Source of the DNA: Xanthobacteraceae bacterium | GTDB taxonomy: Bacteria; Pseudomonadota; Alphaproteobacteria; Rhizobiales; Xanthobacteraceae | NCBI GenBank assembly: GCA_019748335.1 | Contig: JAIEPP010000650.1 | Coordinates: forward strand, 1-35,864 | Reading direction: 5' to 3' | Length of the DNA: 35,864 bases | Shown here: piece by piece, positions 1 to 8,486 of the stretch | Layout: each line of letters starts with the position of its first letter | Position numbering within the stretch: the stretch's first letter is position 1 | The notes under the pieces: model-generated | What the model saw: only the letters and a program-made list of their open reading frames with translations | Databases searched by the model: none | Told to the model about the DNA's origin: nothing | Translations under genes and position numbers: made by a program

Positions 1-322
1 CGGATCCTTGCGCGGGCTCGCAGCCGGCTCTTTCGAGAAACCCAAGGCTTGGGCGGTGTTTCGAAGCAGACCGCGAATGCGCGAACTGGCGCCACCTTCG
101 TTGTCCTTTTCTCCGACGAAATCAGGGTCGCTCGCTAGTCCTAAAGATCTAATGGCCTTCAACAGAATTGCTTCGGAAGAAATCACGTAGGTCTGACCCA
201 TCGTGTCATAGTCGTCGATGATGGGCTCGTTGCTAACCTTATTGGTTTGCATATACCGCGCTAGCGTTCTCTCGAACGCAATTCGGGAGCTTGCCTTGTA
301 GACGGGAGGCATGGCGGAGACC
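1..322 (-). repeat. Inverted repeat arm 1 (wzc-like coding sequence)
   Basis: Bases 1-322 are the reverse complement of 14817-15138. By hand alignment about 21 of 318 positions differ (about 93% identity), and the first 77 or so bases match exactly. The arm continues past the left edge by an unknown distance. Similarity falls off in the membrane-segment codons beyond about 322. Both arms lie inside coding sequence, so this is a gene duplication in opposite orientation rather than an IS terminal repeat. Confidence 0.9.
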
Positions 323-480
323 ATCAACGTCGCACAGAGCAGCCCGAACAGCCCCCCACCGACTATAAAAAACCAGCCCCGACGGGCAATTCCTACAAGA
401 TCTGAAATCTCAGGTTGCACCGGACCGATCGCGGTGTGAGCGGCGCTTTCCGTTACTTGGTTGTATTCAATTGAGGCCAT
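1..480 (-). CDS. Wzc-like polysaccharide chain-length protein, N-terminal part (cut by window edge)
   Basis: The gene reads leftward from an ATG at 480 and is still open at base 1, so only about 160 N-terminal residues are visible. It starts MASIEYNQVTE, continues through a membrane segment after GIARRGW, and then has MPPVYKASSRIAFER, the typical start of the periplasmic Wzz domain. The protein closely matches the first part of the complete gene at 14662-16881, including PPVYKASSRIAFER, RYMQTNKVSNEPII and NTAQALGFSKEPAA. By that homology it is a polysaccharide co-polymerase, probably followed by a tyrosine-kinase domain outside the window. The promoter would lie in 481-846, back to back with the dioxygenase gene. 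Whether the rest of the gene is intact cannot be seen. Confidence 0.85.
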   Translation of the reverse strand, partial: MASIEYNQVTESAAHTAIGPVQPEISDLVGIARRGWFFIVGGGLFGLLCATLMVSAMPPVYKASSRIAFERTLARYMQTNKVSNEPIIDDYDTMGQTYVISSEAILLKAIRSLGLASDPDFVGEKDNEGGASSRIRGLLRNTAQALGFSKEPAASPRKDP

Positions 481-846
481 GGAACTCACTTAAGCTTTGC
501 TTTATGAACGAAACCGCTCCCCTCGCGTGGCTCCAATTTAGCAGTTTTGCCGGGGTTTGGTAGCCCGTCGATTTGGTTTTAGCACCGACGCTCTCCATAG
601 TTCTGGTTAATTATGAACGTCCTGACATCTACTAATTCTGCGGGCGATACGACCGCGGCGCCTTCGGTTAACCCAGGATTGAAAACGGTCCCGACCGGGC
701 TGCTGCAGGCCGAGCAGGGACTGGCGCGCCAGTCTTTAAGACGCTATCTTTGCGAAGGTCCTGCGATGGAATTTCCGCTGAATTATCGATATACCATGGC
801 TATTTGTCTTCATCCAGGAAGGTAGAATATTAAAAGGGGGCCGTCG
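481..846. other. Divergent intergenic region
   Basis: This 366-bp stretch separates the leftward wzc-like gene from the rightward dioxygenase gene and should hold both promoters. A 70-codon frame at 613-825 has no good ribosome binding site and no recognisable motif, so I do not call it a gene. A strong Shine-Dalgarno sequence, AAGGGGG, ends 6 bases before the dioxygenase ATG at 847. I see no convincing sigma-70 boxes or terminator. Confidence 0.5.
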
Positions 847-1620
847 ATGACGCAGCTCAGCAATCAAATGCAGGATTTAAGTTCGGCCTTTGCACGCGAT
901 GGTTACGTGAAACTGCCGAACGTGATCTCAAAGTCGCGGCTTGCGGCACTGACGGAACAATTGCGAGCTGAATACACCCGCGCCCGTGCAGCAGGCGAAC
1001 TGTTCTCGGGCGGTGGCACGATCAGCGGCCACCTCAACTGCTTCCCAGGCGCACAGTCGCGATTTGTGTACGACGAGCTTGAGCAATACGGCGTCTTCGA
1101 TTTCGTCAGGAAACTTTCGCCATCCGCAACGCGCATGCCCAATGTCGGGTGCAATCTCAACCTGCCGAACAGCAGCGCACAGAACCCGCACGCTGATGGC
1201 AATGTCGCAACGCCTTTCATCATCGTCAACGTCGCGCCCGTCGATACTGACCTCGAGAATGGCGCGATGGAAGCTGTTCCTGGCACTCACTTGCGCGAAT
1301 ACAAATATTGGCAGTACGCACTCTCCGGCAAGCCGGCGCTTCGCATGCGCATGAGTGCCGGCGACGTGATCATCCGGTTGTCTTCGGTTTGGCACCGCGG
1401 GATGCCGAACAAGAGCAAGGCGATCCGCCCAATGCTCGCCTTCACCTGGGAAGATGGCGGCAGCGATCTTGCCGACCCCTACACTGCGCATGGCGGCAAG
1501 ATCACGTTGCTTACCAACCGCTACACTCAGAACCTTAGCGGGCGGTTGAAGGAACGCGCTTTTGCCTCCCTACCCGCGCTGGGGAAGAGCTATTTGTTCA
1601 TCCGCTCAGTGGTTCGGTAG
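847..1620 (+). CDS. PhyH-like Fe(II)/2-oxoglutarate dioxygenase
   Basis: A 257-residue protein of the phytanoyl-CoA dioxygenase (PhyH) family, non-haem iron enzymes that hydroxylate small molecules or lipids using 2-oxoglutarate. The N-terminus FARDGYVKLPNVIS is typical of the fold. The iron-binding triad is visible: His115 and Asp117 in NPHADGN and His183 in VWHRGMPNKS. Arg194 in IRPML fits the 2-oxoglutarate carboxylate anchor. The stretch ENGAMEAVPGTHL is also a family hallmark. The ATG at 847 follows a strong AAGGGGG. The gene stands alone, convergent with the GT4 gene at 1663. Its substrate is unknown; location suggests modification of a polysaccharide precursor or lipid, but nothing in the sequence proves that. 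The family call is firm. Confidence 0.88.
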   Translation: MTQLSNQMQDLSSAFARDGYVKLPNVISKSRLAALTEQLRAEYTRARAAGELFSGGGTISGHLNCFPGAQSRFVYDELEQYGVFDFVRKLSPSATRMPNVGCNLNLPNSSAQNPHADGNVATPFIIVNVAPVDTDLENGAMEAVPGTHLREYKYWQYALSGKPALRMRMSAGDVIIRLSSVWHRGMPNKSKAIRPMLAFTWEDGGSDLADPYTAHGGKITLLTNRYTQNLSGRLKERAFASLPALGKSYLFIRSVVR

Positions 1621-1662
1621 GCTTCGCGCGCAAGGCAATAACGATGCTCGAAAAAGATTGCT

Positions 1663-2850
1663 TCACGCCAAGATGCGCGCATAAAGCGCAGCAAAGTCTG
1701 ACGCCATGCGCTGCGGCGTGAAGTGCTGTTCGACCCGCCAGCGGCCAAACTCTCCAAATTGAGTGCGCAGCGCGGGGTCGTCCAGCAGTCGGAGCAGATT
1801 GGCCGCCAGCGCATCGATGTCGCCAGGAGCGGAGAGCAGGCCGCACTTGCCATGCTCAACGACCTCCGGAGTGCCTCCGTTGGTCAGAGCCACGACGGGT
1901 CGCTTCATCGCCATCGCTTCGGCAAAGACAAGTCCGAAAGGCTCCTCGAAGCTCGGAAGCGAGAAGACGTCGCAGGCCGCCATTAACGCCGCGATATCCG
2001 AGCGTTGGCCGGTGAATATCACATTCTCGCCAATGCCGAGTTTGCTCGCGTGCTCCTTGAGCATCCGGGTCGTGCCGCTGTCGGCCGGGTAGTCCGAGCC
2101 CACAATCGCAAGCCGTACGTTCGGATGCTTGGGCTTGAGCAGCGCGAGTGCGCTCACCAGTTCGAAGTGTCCCTTCCCACGGAAAAGCCGCGCCACGCTC
2201 ACGATGAGTGGTGACCCATGCGGCACCCCGAGCGATGCGCGCCCCGGGGCTGGATCCAGCGACGGGTCCCAACGTGAAGGGTCAATCGCATTGAGAACCG
2301 CATGCACGCGGTCCGGCCTATAACCTGCCTCCACAAAGGAGCGCGCCGTGTGGCTCGATACGCCGACGATAGCATCCGCCCGGCCAAATGCCCAATTGAC
2401 CCCGCGGCCCATCCAATCGCCGTGGTTTACGTGCACGTGGATGAGGGCCTTGGCACCCGTGAGGGCCGCAAGGACCACGCATGCGATGGCGTCGCGCGGT
2501 CGGTCCGTGGAATGCAGGATTTCTATCCGGTGGTGCCGGATGTATGCGGCGAGCCCCAACAAACTTCCCGCTGCGGCCGGCAAGCCGCGGGCGAGGTCGA
2601 TCAGCTTCTGGAGTTTGGATTTTTTCCAAAGCGATGGTCCAAAGTTGGTCGGACGCAGCGCGATGCCGGGAATCGCTCGTAACTCGTCGTAAGCCGGCGC
2701 AGGCGATCCCGGTTGCCCCGCAGCGTGCAGCTCGAATTTGCCCTGCGGCAAGTTGCGCAGGAGCAGGAAATGGATCCACGTGTCGGCGCCGGCCAGAAGC
2801 GCCGAATTGATGAAGAGAACCCGCGTTCGACTATCCGAGGAGGAGACCAT
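1663..2850 (-). CDS. Family 4 (GT-B) glycosyltransferase
   Basis: A 395-residue cytoplasmic retaining glycosyltransferase of the GT4 type. The N-terminal Rossmann domain starts RVLFINSALLAGADTWIHFL. The donor-binding half contains SVARLFRGKGHFELVSAL and the family EX7E signature in PSFEEPFGLVFAEAMAMKRP, followed by TNGGTPEVVEHGKCGLL. It probably transfers a sugar from a nucleotide donor to the lipid-linked repeat unit. It ends 42 bp from the dioxygenase stop (convergent) and starts about 207 bp from the divergent GT2 gene at 3058. The ATG at 2850 lacks a close Shine-Dalgarno sequence, with the nearest AGG about 20 bases upstream, so the start is somewhat uncertain. Donor and acceptor sugars cannot be read from sequence. 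Confidence 0.9.
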   Translation of the reverse strand: MVSSSDSRTRVLFINSALLAGADTWIHFLLLRNLPQGKFELHAAGQPGSPAPAYDELRAIPGIALRPTNFGPSLWKKSKLQKLIDLARGLPAAAGSLLGLAAYIRHHRIEILHSTDRPRDAIACVVLAALTGAKALIHVHVNHGDWMGRGVNWAFGRADAIVGVSSHTARSFVEAGYRPDRVHAVLNAIDPSRWDPSLDPAPGRASLGVPHGSPLIVSVARLFRGKGHFELVSALALLKPKHPNVRLAIVGSDYPADSGTTRMLKEHASKLGIGENVIFTGQRSDIAALMAACDVFSLPSFEEPFGLVFAEAMAMKRPVVALTNGGTPEVVEHGKCGLLSAPGDIDALAANLLRLLDDPALRTQFGEFGRWRVEQHFTPQRMASDFAALYARILA

Positions 2851-3057
2851 GAAATCCAGCGAGAATAGCCTTAAGCTCTTGGCAAGAGAAAGGGCGGTTA
2901 GTAGATTTGCGCTGAGCGCATGCGTCGAAGCTTGGTCACATTTTTATGTGTGCATTGTTGATAGGAAAAAGGCAAGGCGGGGGATGGGAATGTTCGGCGT
3001 GCCTAACTCGATACTTCCGTTAGTTGCCGACATGGGTGGGCTGGCAGCTGGGACAAG

Positions 3058-3975
3058 ATGAGAGCGCCGCTGATATCAGCACTCGTCTGCACCTACGGTC
3101 GCGGACGCTTGGTGGTGGACACCGTATTGTCAATCCTGGCGAACTCGCACCCCAATTTTGAACTTGTGGTTGTCGATCAAAGCAAAGACGACGAGACCTT
3201 CAAGGCGCTGGAATCGCTTGGGCCCGATCTCCGCCTGAAGTACCTGAGAAGCAAAACCATCGGCAAAGGGGATGCGCTCAATGCGGGTCTGCAAGAGACC
3301 ATGGGCTCGATCATCGCGCTCACGGACGATGATTGCACGGTCCCGCCAAACTGGCTCGAAGAATTCGCTTCAGTTTTCATCACATACCCCAAAGTCGCGG
3401 TTGCGTTTTGTTGTGTCGAGGCCGGCGAGTACGACCGGGCCGCCGGTTTTGTTCCTGACTTCGTTCGTACGGGCGACAGAATGCTAACCTCAATGCAAGA
3501 TGCGCGACACGTGCGTGGTCTAGGGGCTGGCATTGCCGTAAGGCGCGACATGACCGAAGAACTCGGCGGCTTCGACCCTATGCTCGGCCCAGGCTCCAAA
3601 TTTCACGACTGTGACGACCGTGACATTGCAATACGGGCGCTCCTCTCAGGCCACCACGTCTTCGAGACGTCGACGATTTCCGTGAAGCATTTCGGATTCC
3701 GGAGCTGGCAGCAAGGCCCGCAGCTCGCTCGCAGAAATTTCCTCGGCATAGGCGCCGCATACTCGAAGTTTCTCAAGTGCGGTCGCATCGAACTGATGTA
3801 CATTCCCGCGCATGAATTTTTGATCTATGCGCTGTGGCCGCCGATCAAAGACATGCTTTGTCTTCGCCAGCCACGCGGAATCGTACGCATCACGGCCTTC
3901 GTGGAGGGGTTTATTGCCGGATTGCGCACTCGGGTCGACAGAGCGACTATGAAATTCACCGGTGATAGCGCATAA
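3058..3975 (+). CDS. Family 2 (GT-A) glycosyltransferase
   Basis: A 305-residue inverting glycosyltransferase of the GT2 type. It starts LISALVCTYGRGRLVVDTVL, the usual first strand of the GT-A fold. It has VVDQSKDDET after the second strand and the metal-binding DXD-type motif in LTDDDCTVPPNWLEEF. GGFDPMLGPGSKFHDCDDRDIAIRAL-type sequence in the second half corresponds to the acceptor side, with a DDRD likely to hold the catalytic base. No transmembrane domains are obvious, so it is probably cytoplasmic or membrane-associated. It resembles the GT2 at 6157-7080 (DQSxxDET, TDDDCxVPxxW and similar C-termini), so the two are paralogues flanking the flippase. The ATG has only a weak purine-rich site upstream. 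The transferred sugar is unknown. Confidence 0.9.
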   Translation: MRAPLISALVCTYGRGRLVVDTVLSILANSHPNFELVVVDQSKDDETFKALESLGPDLRLKYLRSKTIGKGDALNAGLQETMGSIIALTDDDCTVPPNWLEEFASVFITYPKVAVAFCCVEAGEYDRAAGFVPDFVRTGDRMLTSMQDARHVRGLGAGIAVRRDMTEELGGFDPMLGPGSKFHDCDDRDIAIRALLSGHHVFETSTISVKHFGFRSWQQGPQLARRNFLGIGAAYSKFLKCGRIELMYIPAHEFLIYALWPPIKDMLCLRQPRGIVRITAFVEGFIAGLRTRVDRATMKFTGDSA

Positions 3976-3991
3976 AACTTGGTTTTGCGCT

Positions 3992-4003
3992 CCCGTTAAC
4001 GGG
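3992..4003. promoter_or_regulatory. Perfect 12-bp palindrome
   Basis: CCCGTTAACGGG is a perfect palindrome with no loop, 17 bp after the GT2 stop codon and about 150 bp before the flippase start. Without a loop or a T-run it is not a terminator. It could be a protein-binding site or chance. A second GTTAAC palindrome (GGTTAACC) lies about 36 bp downstream. Confidence 0.25.
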
Positions 4004-4089
4004 CTTGAAGCGGCCAACGCCGTTGCGATTCCGGAAGGTTAACCGTGCGCCCAGGCCGCCGAAATCCGGCCGTATTTACCTTGGATGCG

Positions 4090-4103
4090 TCGAGAAATCT
4101 CGA
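4090..4103. promoter_or_regulatory. Inverted repeat upstream of the flippase gene
   Basis: TCGAGA-AA-TCTCGA is a perfect inverted repeat with 6-bp arms, 51 bp upstream of the chosen GTG start at 4155. Position and symmetry fit an operator for a dimeric regulator in the flippase leader. The regulator is unknown and no second copy was recognised. Confidence 0.3.
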
Positions 4104-4154
4104 TATACGGTGTGACCCAGCTGAGCTTACGCTTTGCCACACTCGGAGCCGTCC

Positions 4155-5639
4155 GTGAGATCAAATACCACCAGGCTCATCATTCGCAACGTTTCTCACC
4201 TTGGAATCGGACAAATCGCATCGACGACTCTCGGGATCCTTCTCAGCGCCGTCATTGGACGAGCATTGGAGCCTGCGCAGCTTGGTATCCTGTACACCGT
4301 TTTCGCCATCAGCTCATTTGCATACGTCATTGTTGATTGGGGCCAGGGGACATATCTCGTAAGGGAAATGGCGCGAGGGCGCACTGACGAACCCAGGTTG
4401 ATTGGAAGCGCGCTGTTAATTCGGCTCGTAGCGGTAGTCGTTCTCTCCGCCGTTGGTGTCGCCGTCGCGGGGCCTCTGGGATATAGTGGCCAGATTGTCG
4501 TGCTGGCGCTGCTGGCCATGCTGTCCGGGATACCGGCCACGCTATTCGCTCCATTTGCTTGCTCATTGCGCAGCAAGGATCGAATGGATGTCGACGCATC
4601 TGTCAATATCGTCGGCAAGGCGACGATGCTGGTAGCGACCACTATTGCCCTGCGCTTGGGGGGCGGGCTGCCTGAGGTAATCTTGATGCAGGCCGTCGGT
4701 GGCGTTACGATCCTGTTGATCGGGGCAATCGCTGCCCTGCGCCTAAATATTAAAGTAGCTGCGCCCGTGACGAATGTGCTTCGCGAACTCGTTCAACACG
4801 GGGCGCCGCTTGCTACCTTCTCGCTTGTGATTGCGTCGCAGCCCTTTATCGAAATCATGATGCTCTCCGCGCTGGCGGGCGCGGCGGTCGTAGGATGGTA
4901 CGGCGCGTCCAACACCATATTGGGCATCGTGACCTCGCCGGCGATGATTTTGCTGGCAGCGACATTTCCGGCGCTATCGCGTGCGTCGCGCTCCTTGCCG
5001 GATCTTCGCCGCATCATCGATACAACCGGTCGGGTTATGTTCATCGCGGCTGCATTTACCTCCTCGGCTTTATATCTGTTTGCAGACCATATGGTTGCGA
5101 TCATATACGGGCATGGCCGCTTCGTGGAAACCGCGTCGATCTTGCGGGTAAGCGCTCTTTTTGTGCCGCTGCTTTTTCTCGTGTTCGTGCTTGCGTCCGC
5201 TATGAACGCGGTCGGTCGGAACAAGGCGATGGCCGTCATCAGCATCGTCAGAATTTTTGTCTGTGTGGTTTGTAATTGGTTGCTGATTGGTTATTGGCAG
5301 CAGCGGTTCGGAAACGGAGCCATTGCGCTTGTGATCATCGCCGGCGTGGCCGAGATACCCGCGATGATTGCATGCCTGGTGTTACTTCCAAAAGGCGCAG
5401 TCGGATCAGCCGTAACGCACAATGTAATTCGAGCTTGTCTGGCATCTCTTTGCACGGTTTTGCCGTTGTCGATGTTGCACCCGCTTGGATTATTGTATCT
5501 CACGCCGCTCTTTGCCCTGCTTTTCGCAGTGATGGCGATGCTCACAAGGCTTGTATTGCCAAGCGATCTGCGACTTGCGGTGGAGATGGTGCGCAACAAG
5601 CTTGCGCCTATGGCGAGGCGATCGGCGCCTGACGGCTGA
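4155..5639 (+). CDS. Wzx-type polysaccharide flippase (MOP superfamily)
   Basis: An integral membrane protein of about 494 residues with 12-14 hydrophobic segments along its whole length, as expected for Wzx/RfbX flippases, which move undecaprenyl-linked repeat units across the inner membrane. Family-like features are the N-terminal ISHLGIGQIASTTLGILLSA-like first helix, the conserved Asp/Gly-rich DWGQGTYLVREMARGR loop, and LRSKDRMDVDASVNIVGKA in the middle. I prefer the GTG at 4155, since GGAG at 4145-4148 sits 6 bases upstream. A longer in-frame TTG start at 4134 exists but has no ribosome site. It sits between two paralogous GT2 genes, all co-directional, as in a Wzx/Wzy repeat-unit operon. 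Confidence 0.88.
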   Translation: MRSNTTRLIIRNVSHLGIGQIASTTLGILLSAVIGRALEPAQLGILYTVFAISSFAYVIVDWGQGTYLVREMARGRTDEPRLIGSALLIRLVAVVVLSAVGVAVAGPLGYSGQIVVLALLAMLSGIPATLFAPFACSLRSKDRMDVDASVNIVGKATMLVATTIALRLGGGLPEVILMQAVGGVTILLIGAIAALRLNIKVAAPVTNVLRELVQHGAPLATFSLVIASQPFIEIMMLSALAGAAVVGWYGASNTILGIVTSPAMILLAATFPALSRASRSLPDLRRIIDTTGRVMFIAAAFTSSALYLFADHMVAIIYGHGRFVETASILRVSALFVPLLFLVFVLASAMNAVGRNKAMAVISIVRIFVCVVCNWLLIGYWQQRFGNGAIALVIIAGVAEIPAMIACLVLLPKGAVGSAVTHNVIRACLASLCTVLPLSMLHPLGLLYLTPLFALLFAVMAMLTRLVLPSDLRLAVEMVRNKLAPMARRSAPDG

Positions 5640-6156
5640 TGGAGGCCAACAAGAAGTCAAAGTTAATATGGAGGCGAATTCGGTTCACGCTCCGCCAATT
5701 GATTTGCGCTCAAGCCCGCGGCGCCGCTGGTGCCACGGAGCTAAAGAAGATCAAGCCTCGCCCTTCCGCAACAGATGATGTGCGGCGAGATGTGTAACGG
5801 TGTGTCTTTAGGGAACAACTTAACCTTAAAATCAGAATGGCCGCGTGACTTGCATGTGAAAGCGGCACTGATCCTTTGAACTTGGGGTTAGGGGCTTGAC
5901 GCAAGCGCAGTGCCAAGTCTTACATCTGTTTGTTCGCGGGTGCACAATGCGGTCAAAGCGGATGTTCACACGCTAACGATATTCCTACGATATTGTCGCG
6001 GGGTCAATTGTGTCGTGATAGATTGAGTCGTGATGGTAGGGCATCCGCCCGAACTCTGTACCTTTTAAAACAGGCCGTTGTTCCAACGGCGACTAGGCTA
6101 GTGGCTCCGTAGCCCTAATCCGCGCGCCGAGCGCGCCATTTAATGCAAGAAGCGAT
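5640..6156. other. Intergenic region before second GT2
   Basis: This 517-bp stretch has no credible gene; the short frames in it lack ribosome sites and family features. It contains an 8-bp direct repeat, GTCGTGAT, at 6012-6019 and 6027-6034 (15-bp period), about 125 bp before the next start codon. That spacing could place two regulator sites near a promoter, but no clear -35/-10 pair was found. The length suggests the downstream gene has its own promoter. Confidence 0.4.
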
Positions 6157-7080
6157 ATGAAAAACAGCTCTCACTCGTTTGTTTCAGCCGTCATTTGCAC
6201 CAGAAATCGGCCTGATAAGATCGGGAACGCCGCTGAAACTGTGTTGGCCAACACTTATTCGAACTTCGATCTTACGATCATCGACCAGAGCACGAACGAC
6301 GAGACCCAGGCGATAGTGCGGCAGATCGGCGAGCGTGACAGCCGGGTCCGTTATCAGCGAATGAACACATCGGGGTTGTCGCGCGCCTACAATCTGGCCA
6401 TCGCGAGTACGTCAGGTCCGATCATCGCCTTTACCGACGACGACTGCCTTGTGCCTTCGGACTGGATCGAGAAGATCGTGACGGCCTTCGAAGAGCAGTG
6501 CGACGGCGAGTTAATGTACGGTCAAGTGGTTCCAGCTTATCCGAAAGACGGAGGGACCGAACTGACGCCGCTCCTGCGCATCGACAAGGCGGAACGGCTG
6601 GATCGCGCAAACGGCTTTCGTGTTTTTGGGATGGGCGCGAATTTTGCGGCTCGGCGCTCGCTGTTCGAACGAGCGGGCACGTTTGATGAGGCGCTTGGGG
6701 GTGGCGGGCCGCTCAAATCCTCTCAAGACTTCGACCTCGCGTATCGAGCTTACCGCCGCGACGCCCCAATACTCTTACGGCCCGAGGTGATCGTCCGCCA
6801 CGATGGTCGGCGGGAGCGCGAAGATTGGCCGGGTCTGCTGCGTGCTTACGGCTTTGGCGACGGGGCGTTCTATTCCAAGCATGTGCGTTGCGGAGATCCA
6901 TACGCTGCTTGGCTGATTGCTAAGACTGTTTGCAAAGTAACCGCCAAGATTGCCGTCAGATGCGCGCTCGGGCGTCGCGCCGCCGAAATCGATTATCTTT
7001 CGGGCTTTATTCAGGGCGTCCGCGGCGGGCTCAAGTTCGGCGTTGATCGGACCACTCTGCTGTACACTGAGAAACAATGA
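6157..7080 (+). CDS. Family 2 (GT-A) glycosyltransferase
   Basis: A 307-residue GT2 enzyme. The first strand is SFVSAVICTRNRPDKIGNAA. It has TIIDQSTNDETQAIVRQI, the DXD-type motif in AFTDDDCLVPSDWIEKI, and an acceptor region with GGGGPLKSSQDFDLAYRAYR (EDxDL-like). Its C-terminus (SGFIQGVRGGLKFGVDR) parallels the GT2 at 3058-3975 (EGFIAGLRTRVDR), so these are paralogues with diverged specificity. It is predicted to be a cytoplasmic inverting sugar transferase acting on the lipid-linked repeat unit. AAGAAG lies about 5 bases before the ATG. The stop is only 13 bp from the GTG of the flavoprotein gene, so the two are almost certainly co-transcribed. Specificity is unknown. Confidence 0.9.
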   Translation: MKNSSHSFVSAVICTRNRPDKIGNAAETVLANTYSNFDLTIIDQSTNDETQAIVRQIGERDSRVRYQRMNTSGLSRAYNLAIASTSGPIIAFTDDDCLVPSDWIEKIVTAFEEQCDGELMYGQVVPAYPKDGGTELTPLLRIDKAERLDRANGFRVFGMGANFAARRSLFERAGTFDEALGGGGPLKSSQDFDLAYRAYRRDAPILLRPEVIVRHDGRREREDWPGLLRAYGFGDGAFYSKHVRCGDPYAAWLIAKTVCKVTAKIAVRCALGRRAAEIDYLSGFIQGVRGGLKFGVDRTTLLYTEKQ

Positions 7081-7093
7081 TGGGGAGTTCCGC

Positions 7094-8470
7094 GTGGGAA
7101 AGAAGATCGTTATAGTGGGCGCGGGACCCGCGGGACTTGGTGCGGCATATCGGCTGGCCGAGCTTGGTCACGAAGACTGGGAGGTGTTCGAGCGTGACGA
7201 CCATGTTGGCGGTCTGGCCTCCAGCTACACCGATGAACATGGCTTCATCTGGGATCATGGCGGACACGTCATGTTCAGCCACTACAGCTATTTCGACGAT
7301 CTCGTCGAGAAGATGCTGCACGGCGACTATGATCAGCATATGCGCGAAGCATGGGTGTGGATGTTCGATCGCTATGTGCCGTATCCATTCCAGAACAACA
7401 TCCATCGCCTGCCGCCGAAGGTTTTTCATGAGTGTATCATGGGCATCATCGAGGCCCAGAAGAGCAGCCTGACCCGCGACAACTTCGAGAATTGGATCAA
7501 TTCGGTGTTTGGCGCTGGCATCGCCAAGCATTTCATGATGCCGTACAATTTCAAGGTCTGGGCCCATCCGCTCGAAATGATGTCGACCTCCTGGCAGGGT
7601 GACCGGGTGCCAAACGTCGATGTTGGCCGCATCCTCGAGAATCTCCTCGAAAACCGGGATGACGTTTCGTGGGGGCCCAACAACAAATTCAAGTTTCCGT
7701 TGCTCGGCACCGGTATGCTTTATGATCGTATGGCCGCCGCTCTGCCGAAGCCGGTTAACCTCAAACAGGAAGTGGCAGCTATCGATCCGGCCGCCAAATC
7801 GGTGACATTCACGAGCGGTCTTTCGATCAACTATGATTTTCTCATCAACACCATGCCGCTGAAGGAACTGGTAAAGAAGATCATCGGCTGCCCCGCGGAG
7901 GTTATCGCTGCGACGCAGGATTTGCATCATACCGAGGGTATGTTTGTTGGTATTGGCGTCGCCGGTCCTTGCCCGAGCACAAAGTGCTGGATGTATTTTC
8001 CGGAATCAGACTCACCGTTCTATCGTGTCACGTACCTTTCAAACTATTCGCCCAAGATGACGCCGCCCGGGGATCACTTCTCGCTGCTCGCCGAAGTATC
8101 GGCATCAAGTTTCAAGCAAGAAAATGCCGACGACGTGGTCGACCGTACCATCAAGGGCATGGTGAGCAGCAAGCTTCTCTCGGCTGAGCAAGCAAAAAAC
8201 GAGATCGTTAGCCGCCAGTTGCTGCGCGTTCCTTATTCGTATCCCGTGCCCACGACGGGGCGCGACCGGGCTTTGGCTGACATCCATCCGTGGCTGACCG
8301 AGCAGGGGATTTATTCGCGTGGCCGATTCGGTGCTTGGCGTTACGAAATCGGGAATACCGATCATTGCGTGATGCAGGGAGTGGAGGTCGCGGAATTTCT
8401 TGCGCGCGGCACTCCCGAACGCACGTGGGCCTTGCTGCCGGGGGAAGAAAGCCGCGCCCGCATCTCTTAG
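7094..8470 (+). CDS. UDP-galactopyranose-mutase-like flavoprotein
   Basis: A 458-residue FAD protein of the amine-oxidase/protoporphyrinogen-oxidase/UDP-galactopyranose mutase superfamily. The dinucleotide fold is at the N-terminus: KIVIVGAGPAGLGAAYRLAE, then the FAD-ribose Glu in WEVFERDDHVGGLASSY. Near the C-terminus RGRFGAWRYEIGNTDHCVMQ matches the second FAD-contact motif of mutase-like proteins. This type recurs in polysaccharide clusters, where it may interconvert or oxidise a nucleotide sugar; the exact reaction is not known to me. An open frame extends upstream to 6950 inside the GT2 gene, but the GTG at 7094 has GGGGAG 6 bases before it and starts exactly at the FAD fold. It is convergent with the acyltransferase, 16 bp between the stops. 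Confidence 0.85.
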   Translation: MGKKIVIVGAGPAGLGAAYRLAELGHEDWEVFERDDHVGGLASSYTDEHGFIWDHGGHVMFSHYSYFDDLVEKMLHGDYDQHMREAWVWMFDRYVPYPFQNNIHRLPPKVFHECIMGIIEAQKSSLTRDNFENWINSVFGAGIAKHFMMPYNFKVWAHPLEMMSTSWQGDRVPNVDVGRILENLLENRDDVSWGPNNKFKFPLLGTGMLYDRMAAALPKPVNLKQEVAAIDPAAKSVTFTSGLSINYDFLINTMPLKELVKKIIGCPAEVIAATQDLHHTEGMFVGIGVAGPCPSTKCWMYFPESDSPFYRVTYLSNYSPKMTPPGDHFSLLAEVSASSFKQENADDVVDRTIKGMVSSKLLSAEQAKNEIVSRQLLRVPYSYPVPTTGRDRALADIHPWLTEQGIYSRGRFGAWRYEIGNTDHCVMQGVEVAEFLARGTPERTWALLPGEESRARIS

Positions 8471-8486
8471 TCGGCACGGCGACTTT

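Noticed and set aside
613..825. Possible 70-residue protein before the dioxygenase gene
   Set aside because: No ribosome site, no motif, and it lies in a divergent promoter region.
928..1491. 187-codon minus-strand open frame
   Set aside because: It lies fully inside the PhyH-like gene, which has intact catalytic motifs and a strong ribosome site; the minus-strand translation has no family motif.
6950..7093. N-terminal extension of the flavoprotein
   Set aside because: It would overlap the GT2 gene; the GTG at 7094 has a good GGGGAG site and starts at the FAD fold.
7031..7930. 299-codon minus-strand open frame
   Set aside because: It is antisense to the flavoprotein gene with its clear FAD motifs; a side effect of GC-rich third positions.
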